Source: an uncultured Bacteroidota bacterium
Lineage (GTDB): Bacteria > Bacteroidota > Bacteroidia > Bacteroidales > F082
Assembly (NCBI GenBank): GCA_913009685.1
Contig: CAJVXP010000006.1
Location: 1-64,000 of the forward strand
Length of the DNA stretch: 64,000 nucleotides
Reading direction: 5' to 3'
The notes below the pieces were generated by a model, which saw nothing but the letters and a program-made list of their open reading frames with translations, made no database searches and was not told the origin of the DNA. Shown here piece after piece: positions 1 to 10,700 of this stretch. Position numbers and translations under genes: made by a program. Each line of letters starts with the position of its first letter. The first letter of the stretch is position 1.

Positions 1-157
1 CGAGCCATAGCAACGAAGTAGATGATGTGCTACGGGCTAACTAAACAAAAAATGCAGGGAAATTAACGCCTTTCAGTCAAAAACTTTGCATTTGAAGTTG
101 CTGAGTTTAATATATCTTATTGATTATTATCTAATAGAGTGTTTTTCAGCAGACCCT
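1..157 (+). mobile_element. right end of an insertion sequence truncated by the window edge
   Basis: A short reading frame open from the left edge ends at 42-44 with residues ...NEVDDVLRAN, which could be the C-terminus of a transposase. About 110 non-coding bases follow, up to GTGTTTTTCAGCAGACCCT, which ends at 157. That terminus (137-157) recurs in perfect inverted orientation at 60527-60547, and its outer GGGTCTGCTGA core matches the ends of the complete element at 37.6-39.4 kb. I infer the right end of a related IS whose body lies left of the window. The transposase assignment is weak because only 13 residues are visible. Confidence 0.45.
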
Positions 158-286
158 ACTTAAGTATTAAATATTAGTGTCCGGATTCCTCTGGCTTCTT
201 TGATTCCCATAATCCGGTTGTCCCAAGGCAAGGTTCTCATCGCATCTTTCAAAGTTTTAATCAACCCTGTTCAGTAAATTATTATT

Positions 287-465
287 GAAGTTGTTTAAAG
301 TTTAAAAAATAATTCAATGATAAACTTTTGTAAATCAGCAAATAAATACCTTTTTATTATTGACCCACCTCTACACTCTCGCCTCAGGCTAGGGAATTAT
401 GGAATTTATTTGCTGATTTACAGTGTTTTATACTCATAAACAACACGTTAACTTTAAACAACTTC
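287..465. repeat. nested inverted repeat, ~180 bp, MITE-like or structured RNA
   Basis: The outer arms are GAAGTTGTTTAAAGTT (287-302) and its exact complement (450-465). Inside them lies a perfect 19-bp pair, TGTAAATCAGCAAATAAAT (329-347) and its complement (404-422), extended by CC/GG after one mismatch. About 53 bases remain in the centre. No coding frame is supported. The outer arm sequence also occurs, slightly diverged, in a hairpin at 30441-30490. The element could be a small non-autonomous mobile repeat or a folded RNA. The rest of 158-555 shows no recognisable gene. Confidence 0.6.
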
Positions 466-555
466 ATTATGTTTCCGTAGATTTTTCATTTAACGATAAA
501 TAACTTCATTATCTTCTTCTCCATATCTTTTCGCATATTTGCCGAAAATTTCAGT

Positions 556-1632
556 ATGTACAGTTATCAGTATCTTTTTGGTTTCACGCAATCGGTTTTT
601 GAGAAAATGGGACTTCCCGCCGGGGAAGCGCGGCAGGCGGCCGATATCCTCATGCGGGCGGAGTTGCGCAATATTTCGACGCATGGGCTTATGCGACTTC
701 CTGAGTACGTCAGCCTTTGGCAAAACAAGCGTGTCACGGTAACGCCGAAGTTCACCGTGGTACACGAAACGCCTTCCACGGCGCTGGTGGATGGCGGAAA
801 GGGGCTGGGACTGATAACGGCTCCCAAAGCCATGAACCTCGCCATTGAGAAGGCCAAAACAGCCGGTACCGGCTGGGTGGCTGTACGCAACTCTTATCAT
901 TTTGGCATTGCCGGCTATTATGCCATGAAGGCGCTTGAGCACGATATGATCGGCATCACCATGACCAATGCCAACCCGTTGGTGGCGCCCACCTTTTCCA
1001 AACACGGCATGTTGGGAACCAATCCCATTGCCGTGGCTATCCCGGCAGGAGAGGAGCCGCCTTTTGTGGCCGATTTTGCCACTTCACCCGTTTCGCGTGG
1101 GAAAGTGGATGTTTATGAAAGCGAAGGAAAAGACACACCTGACGGACTGTTGCAGGATGGGCAGGGAAATACGACAACAGATTCTTCTATTCTTCGAAAC
1201 GGTGGTGCTTTGCGAACCCTCGGCGGCGATGTGGCGCACGGCGGACATAAGGGCTTTTGCCTGACTTCTATTGTAGATATTTTTTCAGCGGTTTTTTCCG
1301 GCGCTAACTTCGGCCCAACGGTAGTTCCTACGCTGGATTATGTGAAGGACAAAGCGGGAGCGAATGACCGCGGTATCGGCCATTTCTTCGGCGCCATGCG
1401 CATCGATGCGTTTCAAACAGCTGCCGAATTCAAAGCAGGTATGGACGAGTGGATTCGTACTTTCAGGAATGCCGAGCCGATAGCAGGACAGGAGCGTGTG
1501 ATTATTCCCGGTGACCCGGAAAGGGAGTCGGAAGCAAAAAAAATGAAAGACGGCATCGCGCTAAGCAAAAAATCGCTGGAAGGACTGAAAAAGATTGCCA
1601 ATACGTTTGAAATTCCGTTTGAGAAGCAATAG
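556..1632 (+). CDS. Ldh_2 family malate/L-lactate-type dehydrogenase
   Basis: Predicted NAD(P)-dependent oxidoreductase of the malate/L-lactate/ureidoglycolate dehydrogenase family, cytoplasmic, 358 residues, which is the usual length. Visible family motifs are STHGLMRLPEY at about 41-51, NSYHFGIAGYYAM at about 112-124 with the likely catalytic His115, GTNPIAVAIP at about 154-163 and GGHKGFCL near 230. The frame is open upstream, but this ATG gives the normal family N-terminus (YSYQYLFGFTQSVFEKMG). A near-match to the -7 box, CATATTTG, lies at 534-541. The gene stands alone, convergent with rpoD. The substrate cannot be decided from sequence: malate, lactate, 2,3-diketogulonate-type and ureidoglycolate enzymes share this fold. 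Confidence 0.85.
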   Translation: MYSYQYLFGFTQSVFEKMGLPAGEARQAADILMRAELRNISTHGLMRLPEYVSLWQNKRVTVTPKFTVVHETPSTALVDGGKGLGLITAPKAMNLAIEKAKTAGTGWVAVRNSYHFGIAGYYAMKALEHDMIGITMTNANPLVAPTFSKHGMLGTNPIAVAIPAGEEPPFVADFATSPVSRGKVDVYESEGKDTPDGLLQDGQGNTTTDSSILRNGGALRTLGGDVAHGGHKGFCLTSIVDIFSAVFSGANFGPTVVPTLDYVKDKAGANDRGIGHFFGAMRIDAFQTAAEFKAGMDEWIRTFRNAEPIAGQERVIIPGDPERESEAKKMKDGIALSKKSLEGLKKIANTFEIPFEKQ

Positions 1633-1733
1633 AAGGTTTTATGACATTGTTATTTCCCGATTACAAAAGAGCAATGTGGGAGTACAAAACTTTGTCTTTG
1701 CAAACATGCCACTCCTAAAATGTATTTTTACCT

Positions 1734-2594
1734 CTACAAATAAGATTTCAGTATTTTACTTCGCGAAGTCTGTTTCAGACGGCGAATGGCTTTTTCCTTA
1801 ATCTGACGCACGCGCTCGCGCGTCAGGTCAAATTTTTCACCAATCTCCTCCAACGTCATAGGATGACCGCCGTTGAGTCCGAAATACAAACGGATGACGT
1901 CTGCTTCACGTTGTGTGAGTGTCGAGATAGCGCGGTCAATTTCCTTGCGCAGCGATTCGTAAAGCAGACCTGTTTCCGGCGTTACCGACTCTTCACTTTT
2001 CAGCACGTCGTACATGTTGTTGTCTTCGTCCTGGATGAGGGGTGCGTCCATAGAAACATGCCGTCCGGCATTTCTCTTGGACTCTTTCACCTCATTGACA
2101 GTCATGTCCAGTATTACGGCAATCTCTTTGTAGTCGGGCTCGCGTTCAAATTTTTGCTCTAACTTTGCAGTGGCTTTATTGATTTTATTGATAGAGCCAA
2201 TCTTGTTCAGTGGCAGTCGAACAATACGTGATTGCTCGGCCAGCGCCTGAAGAATGGATTGACGAATCCACCACACTGCATAAGAAATAAATTTGAAACC
2301 TCGTGTTTCATCAAAACGTTGTGCTGCCTTGATGAGGCCGAGGTTGCCTTCGTTAATCAGGTCGGGAAGGCTTAAACCCTGGTTTTGGTACTGCTTTGAA
2401 ACGGAAACCACAAACCGCAGGTTGGCTTTTGTCAGCTCTTCCAAAGCCTTTTTATCACCCTGCTTAATCCTTCTTGCCAGTTCAACTTCCTGTTCAGCAG
2501 TGATCAAATCTACTTTCCCGATTTCCTGCAAATATTTGTCAAGGGATGCGGTTTCGCGGTTAGTTACCTGCTTGGTGATTTTAAGCTGCCTCAT
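1734..2594 (-). CDS. rpoD: primary RNA polymerase sigma factor RpoD (Bacteroidota short form)
   Basis: Housekeeping sigma-70 factor of 286 residues, the compact form typical of Bacteroidota, which lacks the long region 1.1 of proteobacterial RpoD. Visible parts are region 1.2 ([16 protein letters not shown]), region 2 with [16 protein letters not shown] and [13 protein letters not shown] (about 93-122, -7 recognition), region 3, and a region 4 helix-turn-helix with [28 protein letters not shown] near the C-terminus. It lies 75 bp downstream of pnp, giving the order rpsO-pnp-rpoD. No consensus promoter is visible in the 75-bp gap, so it may be read from upstream. Confidence 0.97.
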   Translation of the reverse strand: MRQLKITKQVTNRETASLDKYLQEIGKVDLITAEQEVELARRIKQGDKKALEELTKANLRFVVSVSKQYQNQGLSLPDLINEGNLGLIKAAQRFDETRGFKFISYAVWWIRQSILQALAEQSRIVRLPLNKIGSINKINKATAKLEQKFEREPDYKEIAVILDMTVNEVKESKRNAGRHVSMDAPLIQDEDNNMYDVLKSEESVTPETGLLYESLRKEIDRAISTLTQREADVIRLYFGLNGGHPMTLEEIGEKFDLTRERVRQIKEKAIRRLKQTSRSKILKSYL

Positions 2595-2669
2595 GCTCTG
2601 TTTCCTTCTGTTTTATAGTTTATTGACTACGTTTTTTACAATGAAAAGTTTCGTTTCGAAAAATTAATT

Positions 2670-4799
2670 TCACTCCGGTCTTCTAATCAGTGCTTTACGC
2701 GAAAGCTTCATCTTCCCGTTGCGCTCATCAACGCCGATAAGCTTCACTTTTACCTTTTCGCCTTCGTGCAGTACACTTTCTACTTTTTCAATACGTTTCC
2801 AGTCGATTTCAGAAATATGAAGCAAACCCTCTTTCCCGGGAAGGATCTCGACAAAGGCACCGAAAGGAACAATACTTTTGATGGTTCCTTCGTAAATTTC
2901 ACCCACTTCCGGAATAGCAACAATGCTCTTAATGCGTGCTTTGGCCATTTCGATGGATGCTTTGTCAGGAGAAACGATATCAATGACGCCATAATTTCCT
3001 ATTTCTTCAATAACAATGGTCGTATTGGTTTCGCGCTGCATCTCCTGAATGACTTTTCCGCCGGGTCCAATCACGGCGCCGATAAATTCCTTGGCAATCA
3101 TCATTCGCTCAATACGCGGAACGTTGTCTTTGTAATCGGCACGGGGTTCGGTGATGGTCTTGGCCATTTCGCCCAAAATATGCAGACGTCCCTGGCGGGC
3201 TTGCTCCAGGGCTTCTTCTAACACTTCGTAAGGCAGTCCATCCACTTTAATGTCCATTTGGCAGGCGGTAATACCGTCTTTTGTTCCGGTTACTTTAAAG
3301 TCCATGTCACCGAAGTGATCTTCGTCGCCGAGAATATCAGAGAGAACCGCATATTTTTTTGTTTCCGTATCGGTAATCAGTCCCATGGCGATGCCTGCTA
3401 CGGGTTTTTGGATTTTTACTCCGGCATCCATAAGGGCCAGTGTTCCGCCACAAACGGTTGCCATGGAAGACGAGCCGTTAGATTCCAGGATGTTAGAGAC
3501 GATACGGATGGTGTAGGGATTATCATCGCCTTCGGGGAGTACATATTTCAGTGCGCGCATAGCGAGGTTACCATGGCCTATCTCACGACGTCCAGGGCTG
3601 CCGAAACGACGAACTTCGCCGGTGGAAAATCCGGGGAAGTTATAATGCAAGATGAATTTGGAAGTTCCATCAAATACTGCACCGTCAATCATCTGCTCGT
3701 TCATTTTGTTCCCTAATGTACAGGTTACCAGCGCCTGTGTTTCGCCACGTGTAAAGATAGACGAACCGTGAGCAGAAGGCAGATAATCCACTTCGCTCCA
3801 AATGGGGCGAATTTCATTCAGCTTCCGGCCATCCATGCGGATTCTTTCGTTCAGGAGGGCCTGACGGAGGGCTTCTTTTTCCACATCGTGGAAATAACGT
3901 TTCACCATATCGGTCTTCTCGGCTTTTTCTTCTTCCGTGAGGCTATCGATAAATTCATCGCGAATGGCTTTGAAGGCTTCCGAACGGGCATTTTTGTCAG
4001 GGTTTCCCTGCAATGCTATGTCGTAGCACTTTTGGAAAGTTACTTCTTTAACCTGTGTTTTCAGTGCTTCATCATTTGCTTCGTGGCAATACTCGCGTTT
4101 GGGTTGCGATTTCTCTACCATGGCAGCCAGCTCGTTTTGTGCACGGCACTGAATTTTGATGGCTTCGTGAGCAGCTTTGATGGCCTCCAGCATGAGGGAT
4201 TCGGAAACTTCTTTCATTTCGCCTTCCACCATCATAATGTTGTCTTCGCTGGCAGCAACCATAAGTTCCAGATTGGCTTCTTCCATTTGGCTAATGCTGG
4301 GGTTGATAACGAATTTGTCATCAATAAAGGCGACTCTGACTTCTGAGATAGGTCCGTGGAAAGGAATGTCCGAAACGGCGAGAGCCGAAGAGGCAGCCAG
4401 AGCGGCCAAGGCATCGGGAGCCACATCGTCGCCACCTGAAATCAGCTGAATGATAACCTGTGTCTCAGCATGGAAATCTGCCGGAAACAGCGGACGCAAG
4501 GCGCGGTCAACTAACCGGGAGATGAGAATTTCGTATTCCGAAGGACGGCCTTCGCGTTTGAAAAAGCCACCTGGGAATTTTCCGGTAGCCGAATATTGTT
4601 CTTTATAATCAACGGAAAGTGGCATGAAATCCATATTTTCCTTTGCTTCCTGAGCGGCAACTACGGTAGCCAAAAGCATGGTGTTTCCCATTTTGACTAC
4701 TGCTGATCCGTCAGCTTGTTTGGCAAGTCTGCCGGTTTCGATGGAGATGGTCATGCCATCGGCCATTTGAAATGTTTTTGTGATACCTTGTGCTGACAT
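2670..4799 (-). CDS. pnp: polyribonucleotide nucleotidyltransferase (PNPase)
   Basis: 3'-5' phosphorolytic exoribonuclease acting in mRNA decay, normally a homotrimer. It has 709 residues, full family length. The order is an RNase PH-like domain (with [13 protein letters not shown] and [15 protein letters not shown]), a helical linker, a second RNase PH domain ([38 protein letters not shown]), a KH domain around 555-615 ([16 protein letters not shown]) and an S1 domain around 625-695 ([17 protein letters not shown]). It lies about 200 bp downstream of rpsO, across a terminator. A GC-rich hairpin with arms near 4875-4880 and 4896-4900 lies in its leader and could serve autoregulation, as in other pnp leaders (inference). 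Confidence 0.98.
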   Translation of the reverse strand: MSAQGITKTFQMADGMTISIETGRLAKQADGSAVVKMGNTMLLATVVAAQEAKENMDFMPLSVDYKEQYSATGKFPGGFFKREGRPSEYEILISRLVDRALRPLFPADFHAETQVIIQLISGGDDVAPDALAALAASSALAVSDIPFHGPISEVRVAFIDDKFVINPSISQMEEANLELMVAASEDNIMMVEGEMKEVSESLMLEAIKAAHEAIKIQCRAQNELAAMVEKSQPKREYCHEANDEALKTQVKEVTFQKCYDIALQGNPDKNARSEAFKAIRDEFIDSLTEEEKAEKTDMVKRYFHDVEKEALRQALLNERIRMDGRKLNEIRPIWSEVDYLPSAHGSSIFTRGETQALVTCTLGNKMNEQMIDGAVFDGTSKFILHYNFPGFSTGEVRRFGSPGRREIGHGNLAMRALKYVLPEGDDNPYTIRIVSNILESNGSSSMATVCGGTLALMDAGVKIQKPVAGIAMGLITDTETKKYAVLSDILGDEDHFGDMDFKVTGTKDGITACQMDIKVDGLPYEVLEEALEQARQGRLHILGEMAKTITEPRADYKDNVPRIERMMIAKEFIGAVIGPGGKVIQEMQRETNTTIVIEEIGNYGVIDIVSPDKASIEMAKARIKSIVAIPEVGEIYEGTIKSIVPFGAFVEILPGKEGLLHISEIDWKRIEKVESVLHEGEKVKVKLIGVDERNGKMKLSRKALIRRPE

Positions 4800-4948
4800 A
4801 AATATTATTTAGATGTTTTTAATTCATTTTTAGTTGTTGCAGGCTGTCTTTAGCGCTGTTTCTTAGGTTGTTGTCCCGGCTGTTTCGTATCTTGTGCCGG
4901 AAAAACAGTTTTGGGAAAACCGGGCCTGGCCGCAGCCTGCATAAACAC

Positions 4949-4980
4949 AAAAAAAGGCAATCGGTTAATTGCCTTTTTTT
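4949..4980 (-). terminator. bidirectional intrinsic terminator between rpsO and pnp
   Basis: The stem is GGCAAT (4956-4961) with ATTGCC (4968-4973), flanked by a run of seven A on one side and seven T on the other. It would work in either direction. On the minus strand it lies just after the rpsO stop codon and before the pnp leader. Confidence 0.85.
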
Positions 4981-4996
4981 GCGAAATAGGGCATTC

Positions 4997-5266
4997 CTAT
5001 TTTCTTAGCCCAAGTTGTTTAATAATGGCACGGTATCTTTCGATATCTTTTTCTTTAAGATAATCAAGCAGTTTTCTGCGTTTCCCTACCATTCGTACAA
5101 GCGACCGTTGCGTAAACACATCCTTTTTGTTTCGCTTCAAATGCTCGGTAAGATGTTTAATACGGTAGGTAAACAGCGCGATCTGGCCTTCTGCCGACCC
5201 GGTATCCTGATCATCCTTACCGTACTTTGTGAAAATTTCTTTCTTCTTTTCTACAGATAAATACAT
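4997..5266 (-). CDS. rpsO: 30S ribosomal protein S15
   Basis: Small-subunit protein S15, 89 residues, which binds 16S rRNA early in assembly. The conserved body runs from MYLSVEKKKEIFTKYG through HLKRNKKDVFTQRSLVRMVGKRRKLLDYL to the C-terminal YRAIIKQLGLRK. The open frame extends 65 codons further upstream, but that part is unlike S15 and the promoter lies inside it, so this ATG is chosen as the start. It is followed by a terminator and then pnp, the classical rpsO-pnp order. Confidence 0.98.
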   Translation of the reverse strand: MYLSVEKKKEIFTKYGKDDQDTGSAEGQIALFTYRIKHLTEHLKRNKKDVFTQRSLVRMVGKRRKLLDYLKEKDIERYRAIIKQLGLRK

Positions 5267-5294
5267 AGTAAATTTGTTTCTTGAATTTGGGGTG

Positions 5295-5325
5295 CAAAAA
5301 TAGCAACATTCTTCGAACTGGCCAA
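5295..5325 (-). promoter_or_regulatory. rpsO promoter, Bacteroidota consensus
   Basis: On the minus strand a TTGG -33 element (5322-5325) and a TATTTTTG -7 box (5295-5302) are separated by 19 bases. The rpsO start codon follows 28 bases later, so transcription begins after the upstream in-frame extension. This supports the short S15 start. Confidence 0.75.
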
Positions 5326-5563
5326 TATTTTTTTCATATTTATTTTTCAGTGTTGAAATGATGGCTAAATCAGCTGTTTTTAGTGGCACAACCTGCTCCG
5401 GAATATCCAACCCGGCCATTTGAGCATTGTTAAGAGGTTTGTCGGGTTCAACTTGGTTCAAAGTTACAAATAAACAAAATTAATTAAAAATGGCAACAAG
5501 AGCACAATTTAAAATGACCATTGTTTGACGATCGAATAACAACTGCCTGACAGCGTAGCGTTC

Positions 5564-7630
5564 CTATTTCTCTTCCGCCAAACCCTTAAAATAATCGTAC
5601 AGATAAAACTGCGACCGCATGGGTTTTTCGCCTTTTACAGGAAGTTTGTATTGGTTGATAGGCTCACTGTTGATAAGCCTGGCTTTGATGTTGTCAGCAA
5701 GCTGCGTCTTCAGAATAAACATCATCTCATCTTGAATTTGACGATCGTAAATCGGGCAGGCCACTTCAAAACGGTGATCGAAGTTACGGATCATCCAGTC
5801 TGCCGACGAAATGTAGTAAAGCTGGTTGCCACCGTTAGCGAAAACCATAACACGTGAATGTTCCAGAAACTTATCCACAACACCCACGATCTCAATATTT
5901 TCGCTAAAGCCGGGAATTCCGGGTACCAATACACAAATTCCACGGCAGATGATTTGAATTTTTACACCTGCGTTGGAAGCCTGGCTCAGTTTGCGCACCA
6001 GCTTTTTATCCACAAGGCTGTTTAGTTTAATGATAGTCCATGCTTCACGGCCCGCTTTTGCATTTTTAATTTCGTTGTTCAGCAGTCTGATGATATTTCT
6101 ACGCATATAATAAGGTGCCACAAGGAAGTGCTTAAACTGCGGTGGTGTGTATGGTGACTCCAGCAAATGAAACAGCATATTGACTTCTTTACCTATCTCC
6201 TGATTGGCTGTGAAGAGTCCGTCATCGGCGTAAACTCTCGCTGTGGATTCATTGAAATTCCCTGTGCTGATATGGGAGTAATAGATATTTTGTCCCTCCT
6301 CTTTGCGCCGGATAAGCATCAGCTTGGCATGCACCTTGTACCCGGGCAGGTTTTTAATGATTTTTACGCCTTCCTCTTTCAGCCGGCCTGCCCAGTAGAT
6401 ATTGGCTTTTTCATCAAAACGCGCCTGAATCTCCAGAAATACGGTAACTTTCTTTCCGTTACGGGCAGCATTTATCAGGGCGTTGATGACATTGGAGTTG
6501 CGGGCAGCGCGGTAAAAAGTCATTTTAATGGCTCTCACTCTGGGGTCGATGGAAGCTTCTCGTAACAAGTCCACGATATATTGAAAAGACTGGTAGGGAT
6601 AGTGCAGCATAATATCCCGGTGCCGGATAACCTTTAAGATGTTGGTGTTGTTTTTCAAAAGAGGGTGCGACAGCGGTTTCATCGCCGGATATATCAGACT
6701 GTCGTTACCGAGATTGGGGAATCCGATAAAATCACGGAAATTATGGTAACGGCCACCGCCACGAAGGCTGTCGTCTTCCGAAATTTTTAACTTCTTTAGC
6801 AGACGTTTGAGCAAAAGCGGAAGGATTTCATTGTCGTAAACAAAACGAACCGGCAGCCCTCTTTTGCGCTGCTCTATGCTTTCGCTCATAAGTTCGTAAA
6901 AACTCTTGGAGATGTCGTTGTCGATGTCGAGTTCGGCATCACGGGTAAATTTTATGGTGTAGGCTGCAAAGGTGTCGAAATCGAAAGGCTTAAAAACTTC
7001 ATCCAATCCGAAACGAATCACGTCATCCAGCATCATGATGTATTTCTTCCCCTGATCATCAGGCAAAAGTAAAAACCGTGAAAACCGATGTGTCGGAACC
7101 ATAATAAGCGCATAATCATCCTCTTGTCTCTCTTTTGAATCGTGTAAAACCACAGCGAGGTAGATAAACTTGTCGCGGAGAAATTCAGGGCTTTTCAAAT
7201 TCTTCAGCATGATGGGAAACAAAAAAGGGCGTAAATGTTCCGTAAAAAATTGCCGGACAAAGCGGCCCTGCTCCCAGCTCAACTCAGTTTCATTAACAAA
7301 ATAGATTTGGTTTTCCCGTAACTGATCTTTGATTTTTAGAAAAGTCTCGTTGTACTTTTTCTCCTGAACGGCCACAAGGGCCAGTGCCTCTTTTAGAATT
7401 CTTTTGGGAGCAAATCCAAGGTTTTGGTCGCGGGTCTTTCCCAGCTCTATCATCCGGCGGAGTGTGGCGATGCGTACCCTGAAAAACTCATCGCGGTTAT
7501 TGGAAAAAATGCCGAGAAAACGCAACCGCTCAATGAGTGGATTATTGGCATCCATAGCCTCCTGCAAAACCCGGTCGTTGAAATGTAGCCAGGAAATCTC
7601 ACGATTAAGTATTTTCTTCGGTGCTGCCAT
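5564..7630 (-). CDS. ppk1: polyphosphate kinase 1
   Basis: Makes inorganic polyphosphate reversibly from ATP through a phosphohistidine intermediate. It has 688 residues, normal for PPK1. It begins with the typical LNREISWLHFNDRVLQEA and keeps the head region FSNNRDEFFRVRIATLRRM. The two C-terminal phospholipase-D-like halves carry KVHAKLMLI (containing the likely phosphorylated histidine) and HISTGNFNESTA, followed by YADDGLFT. A minus-strand promoter lies 27 bp upstream. It is monocistronic, with the addA-like gene further upstream on the same strand. Confidence 0.97.
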   Translation of the reverse strand: MAAPKKILNREISWLHFNDRVLQEAMDANNPLIERLRFLGIFSNNRDEFFRVRIATLRRMIELGKTRDQNLGFAPKRILKEALALVAVQEKKYNETFLKIKDQLRENQIYFVNETELSWEQGRFVRQFFTEHLRPFLFPIMLKNLKSPEFLRDKFIYLAVVLHDSKERQEDDYALIMVPTHRFSRFLLLPDDQGKKYIMMLDDVIRFGLDEVFKPFDFDTFAAYTIKFTRDAELDIDNDISKSFYELMSESIEQRKRGLPVRFVYDNEILPLLLKRLLKKLKISEDDSLRGGGRYHNFRDFIGFPNLGNDSLIYPAMKPLSHPLLKNNTNILKVIRHRDIMLHYPYQSFQYIVDLLREASIDPRVRAIKMTFYRAARNSNVINALINAARNGKKVTVFLEIQARFDEKANIYWAGRLKEEGVKIIKNLPGYKVHAKLMLIRRKEEGQNIYYSHISTGNFNESTARVYADDGLFTANQEIGKEVNMLFHLLESPYTPPQFKHFLVAPYYMRRNIIRLLNNEIKNAKAGREAWTIIKLNSLVDKKLVRKLSQASNAGVKIQIICRGICVLVPGIPGFSENIEIVGVVDKFLEHSRVMVFANGGNQLYYISSADWMIRNFDHRFEVACPIYDRQIQDEMMFILKTQLADNIKARLINSEPINQYKLPVKGEKPMRSQFYLYDYFKGLAEEK

Positions 7631-7657
7631 GATCCTTGTATCGCTTTAATATGGCCA

Positions 7658-7665
7658 CAAAGTTA
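7658..7665 (-). promoter_or_regulatory. ppk1 promoter -7 box
   Basis: TAACTTTG on the minus strand fits TAnnTTTG and lies 27 bases before the ppk1 start. No clear -33 TTG is visible, so only the -7 box is claimed. Confidence 0.5.
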
Positions 7666-7718
7666 GTGTAATTCACTAAAATATGTAAATGTCTGAATGG
7701 AAAAAGGGAAAAAACTGC

Positions 7719-10700
7719 TTAGACATCCACCACTTCCACGCCTGTTTCGTGAATATAAACGAGCTTTTTCTCAATATTCTGATAACCCAGACGAGCGTAA
7801 ACCGCTGCATATCCGTTCACCTGCTTCTTGTATTTTTCTTCCTGTTTTATCTCTCTCACGCCGGTTTTGTAGTCCAGAATTGTCAGTTTATCTGCCGAAA
7901 TAATAATCCGGTCAGGACGCAGAAACTGTTTCTTTTCCGCATCGAAAAGCTCAGTTTCTGTTTTTATAATGGCTCCTTCTGTATAGTATGAGCTTAAACC
8001 CGGATGAGCAAAAACTTTTTTCAGAAGCTGTTTTATGTGCAGAGTTTCCAGCTCATCCAACACCCCTGTATAACGGTAAGCATCTACCTGTTGTTCTACT
8101 TCTGCAGCATATTTTATTGTTGATAAAATGGCATGCAACAGTTTCCCGAAAGTGCGCGAAGAGCTTAGACCCAGGGCTTCCCAATAGACTTCGTCCACCG
8201 GAGCAACTGTCATGTATTCGTACCAGGGCGTGGAAAAATCCTTAGATAGCGAAACGGTCTCGTTCTCTTCCAATGTATCCCCTGTTTTTGATATTTCAGG
8301 GAACTGTCCCCATTCATAATGTAATGTCTCCTCATCCCAAAGTCCTTTTCCCTTTATAAATTCAACAAGATATTCGGAAAAAGAATCTTTTTTGCCATTT
8401 TGCAAAAGGCTGCCTGTCAGGTACAATGCATCCACGGCACGGGTAAAAGCTACATAAATTTTATTCAGAAAATCCAATACGGTCTTGGCCTTTTCATGTT
8501 CGTAAATAGTCTCCCTGTTAACCATAGCCAAATTATCGCGACTGATTTTAAGCAAAACGGAAGAGATATTTTCCAGTTCTGCTAACTGAAGGTTTTCCCA
8601 ATACCGGGAACGCGTAAGCCTGTTTTGCATGTCATGCAGGTCGGCAATCACCACACCGAACTTCAACCCTTTGGCTTTGTGCACAGTCATTACCTGCACC
8701 GCATCCATGCCTTCCGGCAAAACAATACTCTCTTTGGCCTTTTTCTCTTCCCAAAGCTGAACAAACGCCGGCAATGAGCCGTTGTATGTCATCTCTTTTT
8801 CGAAAATAAAATCCAGAAAATATTGCAGAAAAATATCAGGAGCGTTTGTGTTTGCCAGGTTCCGGATAACTTCGGTGGCTATCTCATAAACGCTGTGTGC
8901 CCGCAAAATATCCGGTGAAGGAATGGTTAGTCCGAATTTTTTTAAGACAAAATCCAGAGGTTCGGTTTGCAAAACAGCTTTGCTGTACAACAGGTGAAAT
9001 TCTTCATTTGCCCCACGAACCCAAAGCAGGTTAGTTAAAAATTCGGCAAAAAAGAGCTTGTTGCTGCTTTCGGTGAGCAGTTTCATAAAGGCCACGGTGA
9101 GTCGGACCTTCGGAGAAGCTGTCAGCAGCATCGACTCGGAAGAGACTACCGGGATGTTGTGTTGCAACAAATGTGCTGCAATTTCTGCTGCTGATTTATT
9201 ATTTAGCGTCAAAATGCAGATCTCTTTCAACGGATATTTCTTTCCGGTAAGCTCTTCTACTATTTCCAGAATTTTATCTAATCTTTTTTTGCGAAAATCA
9301 TCTGCATTTTCTGCGGAAATGAGATCCATTGAGACATAACCACCCGGTTTTTTCTTCCCTGAAGGAACTTCCTGCTCAACATCGGCATATACTTCATCGA
9401 ACCCGCCGGACAGCTTTTTACCGGAATAGCCGAAAAACCCGTTGTTGAAACGGATGATCTCTTCCCGCGAACGGTAGTTGGTTTTCAGATTTTTCTGTTC
9501 GTAATTCTGTAGCAGAGCCTGCTCACGAAGAGCATTTTCAGGCGTATCTTCAAGTCCGTATAGGCGGGGCAAATGAGTAAAAAGTTCCACTTCGCCGTTG
9601 CGAAAGCGATAAATGGCCTGCTTGGCATCGCCTACTACCATGTTGAAATGACCGTTGGCCAGCGATTCTTCCACAAGCGGTAAAAGGTTGTTCCACTGCA
9701 ATACAGAGGTGTCCTGAAACTCGTCAATCAGAAAATAGCGGTAACGCCTGCCCAGCCGTTCATAAATAAACGGTACGGGCTGTCCGGCAATTTCCCGGTG
9801 GATACGTTTGTTGAATTCGGAGATGTGTACTTTCCCTGTTCTCTCCGTAAAACCCTGAAAAAGCTGCCTTATTTCGTTGATGAGCGCCATCTCGTAGATG
9901 TTGTTATACACTAATCGCCGGATGGTATAAAAAGCAATCTTCTCACGAATGGCTTCCAGGTTCTTTTTCAACCGGGGAGCAATACTGTCAATGCGGGTTT
10001 TAATACTGCTTTCTTTTGATTTTGAATACCATTCATCGTCTTCAATAGCATTGATAACGCGGCTTTTAGGGATCAAATCCTTCTCCTTCATCGGCCAGGC
10101 AGCCAGCCTTTTGAAGTATCCGGCCACACCGGTTTTCCCGTATGAGAAATCATTTATGGAAAGGCCTGCATTAGTGATTATTTCAAGACTTTGACGGGCA
10201 AGCTCCCGGATGGATTCTTTTGCGGAGAAAACAGCGTCCTGCAGTCTTTTTATATTTAGGAGAAAATCAGCGGAGGAGAGGTTCTCCAGCCCTTTTGCGT
10301 TTTCGGGACCATCCTCGCCCAGTTGTTTCAGAACAAAATCGGATAAGTTTTTGGTTAAATCATAGCTTTTTTCATCTTCCACCTGCGACATGACAAACCG
10401 GATTAGAATCTCCGTAAAGGCATTGTCGTGTCCCAGCTTGTCGTAAATATCTTCAACAATAAACGGGACGAGGTCTTCGTTGTCGATGATGACCTCAAAA
10501 CCCTGTGGCAGCTTCAGGTCGGAGGCAAAAGTGCGTACAACCTGATGCACAAAAGAGTCGATGGTGCTGACGGCAAATTCATCATAATTGTGGATAATGA
10601 GCGAAAGCAGTTGTCCGGCGCGATGTGTAATCTGCTCAGCAGAAAGCCCGGTTTCCTGCATGATTTCCGGATAATTATTTTTATCCAGATGACCGGCAGA

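Noticed and set aside
3258..4346. Plus-strand ORFs of 152 and 192 residues opposite pnp
   Set aside because: Antisense shadows of a highly conserved gene with no family-like motif.
5267..5461. A 65-codon N-terminal extension of ribosomal protein S15
   Set aside because: S15 is a highly constant 85-90-residue protein, and a TTGG-19-TATTTTTG promoter lies inside the extension, so the transcript starts after it.
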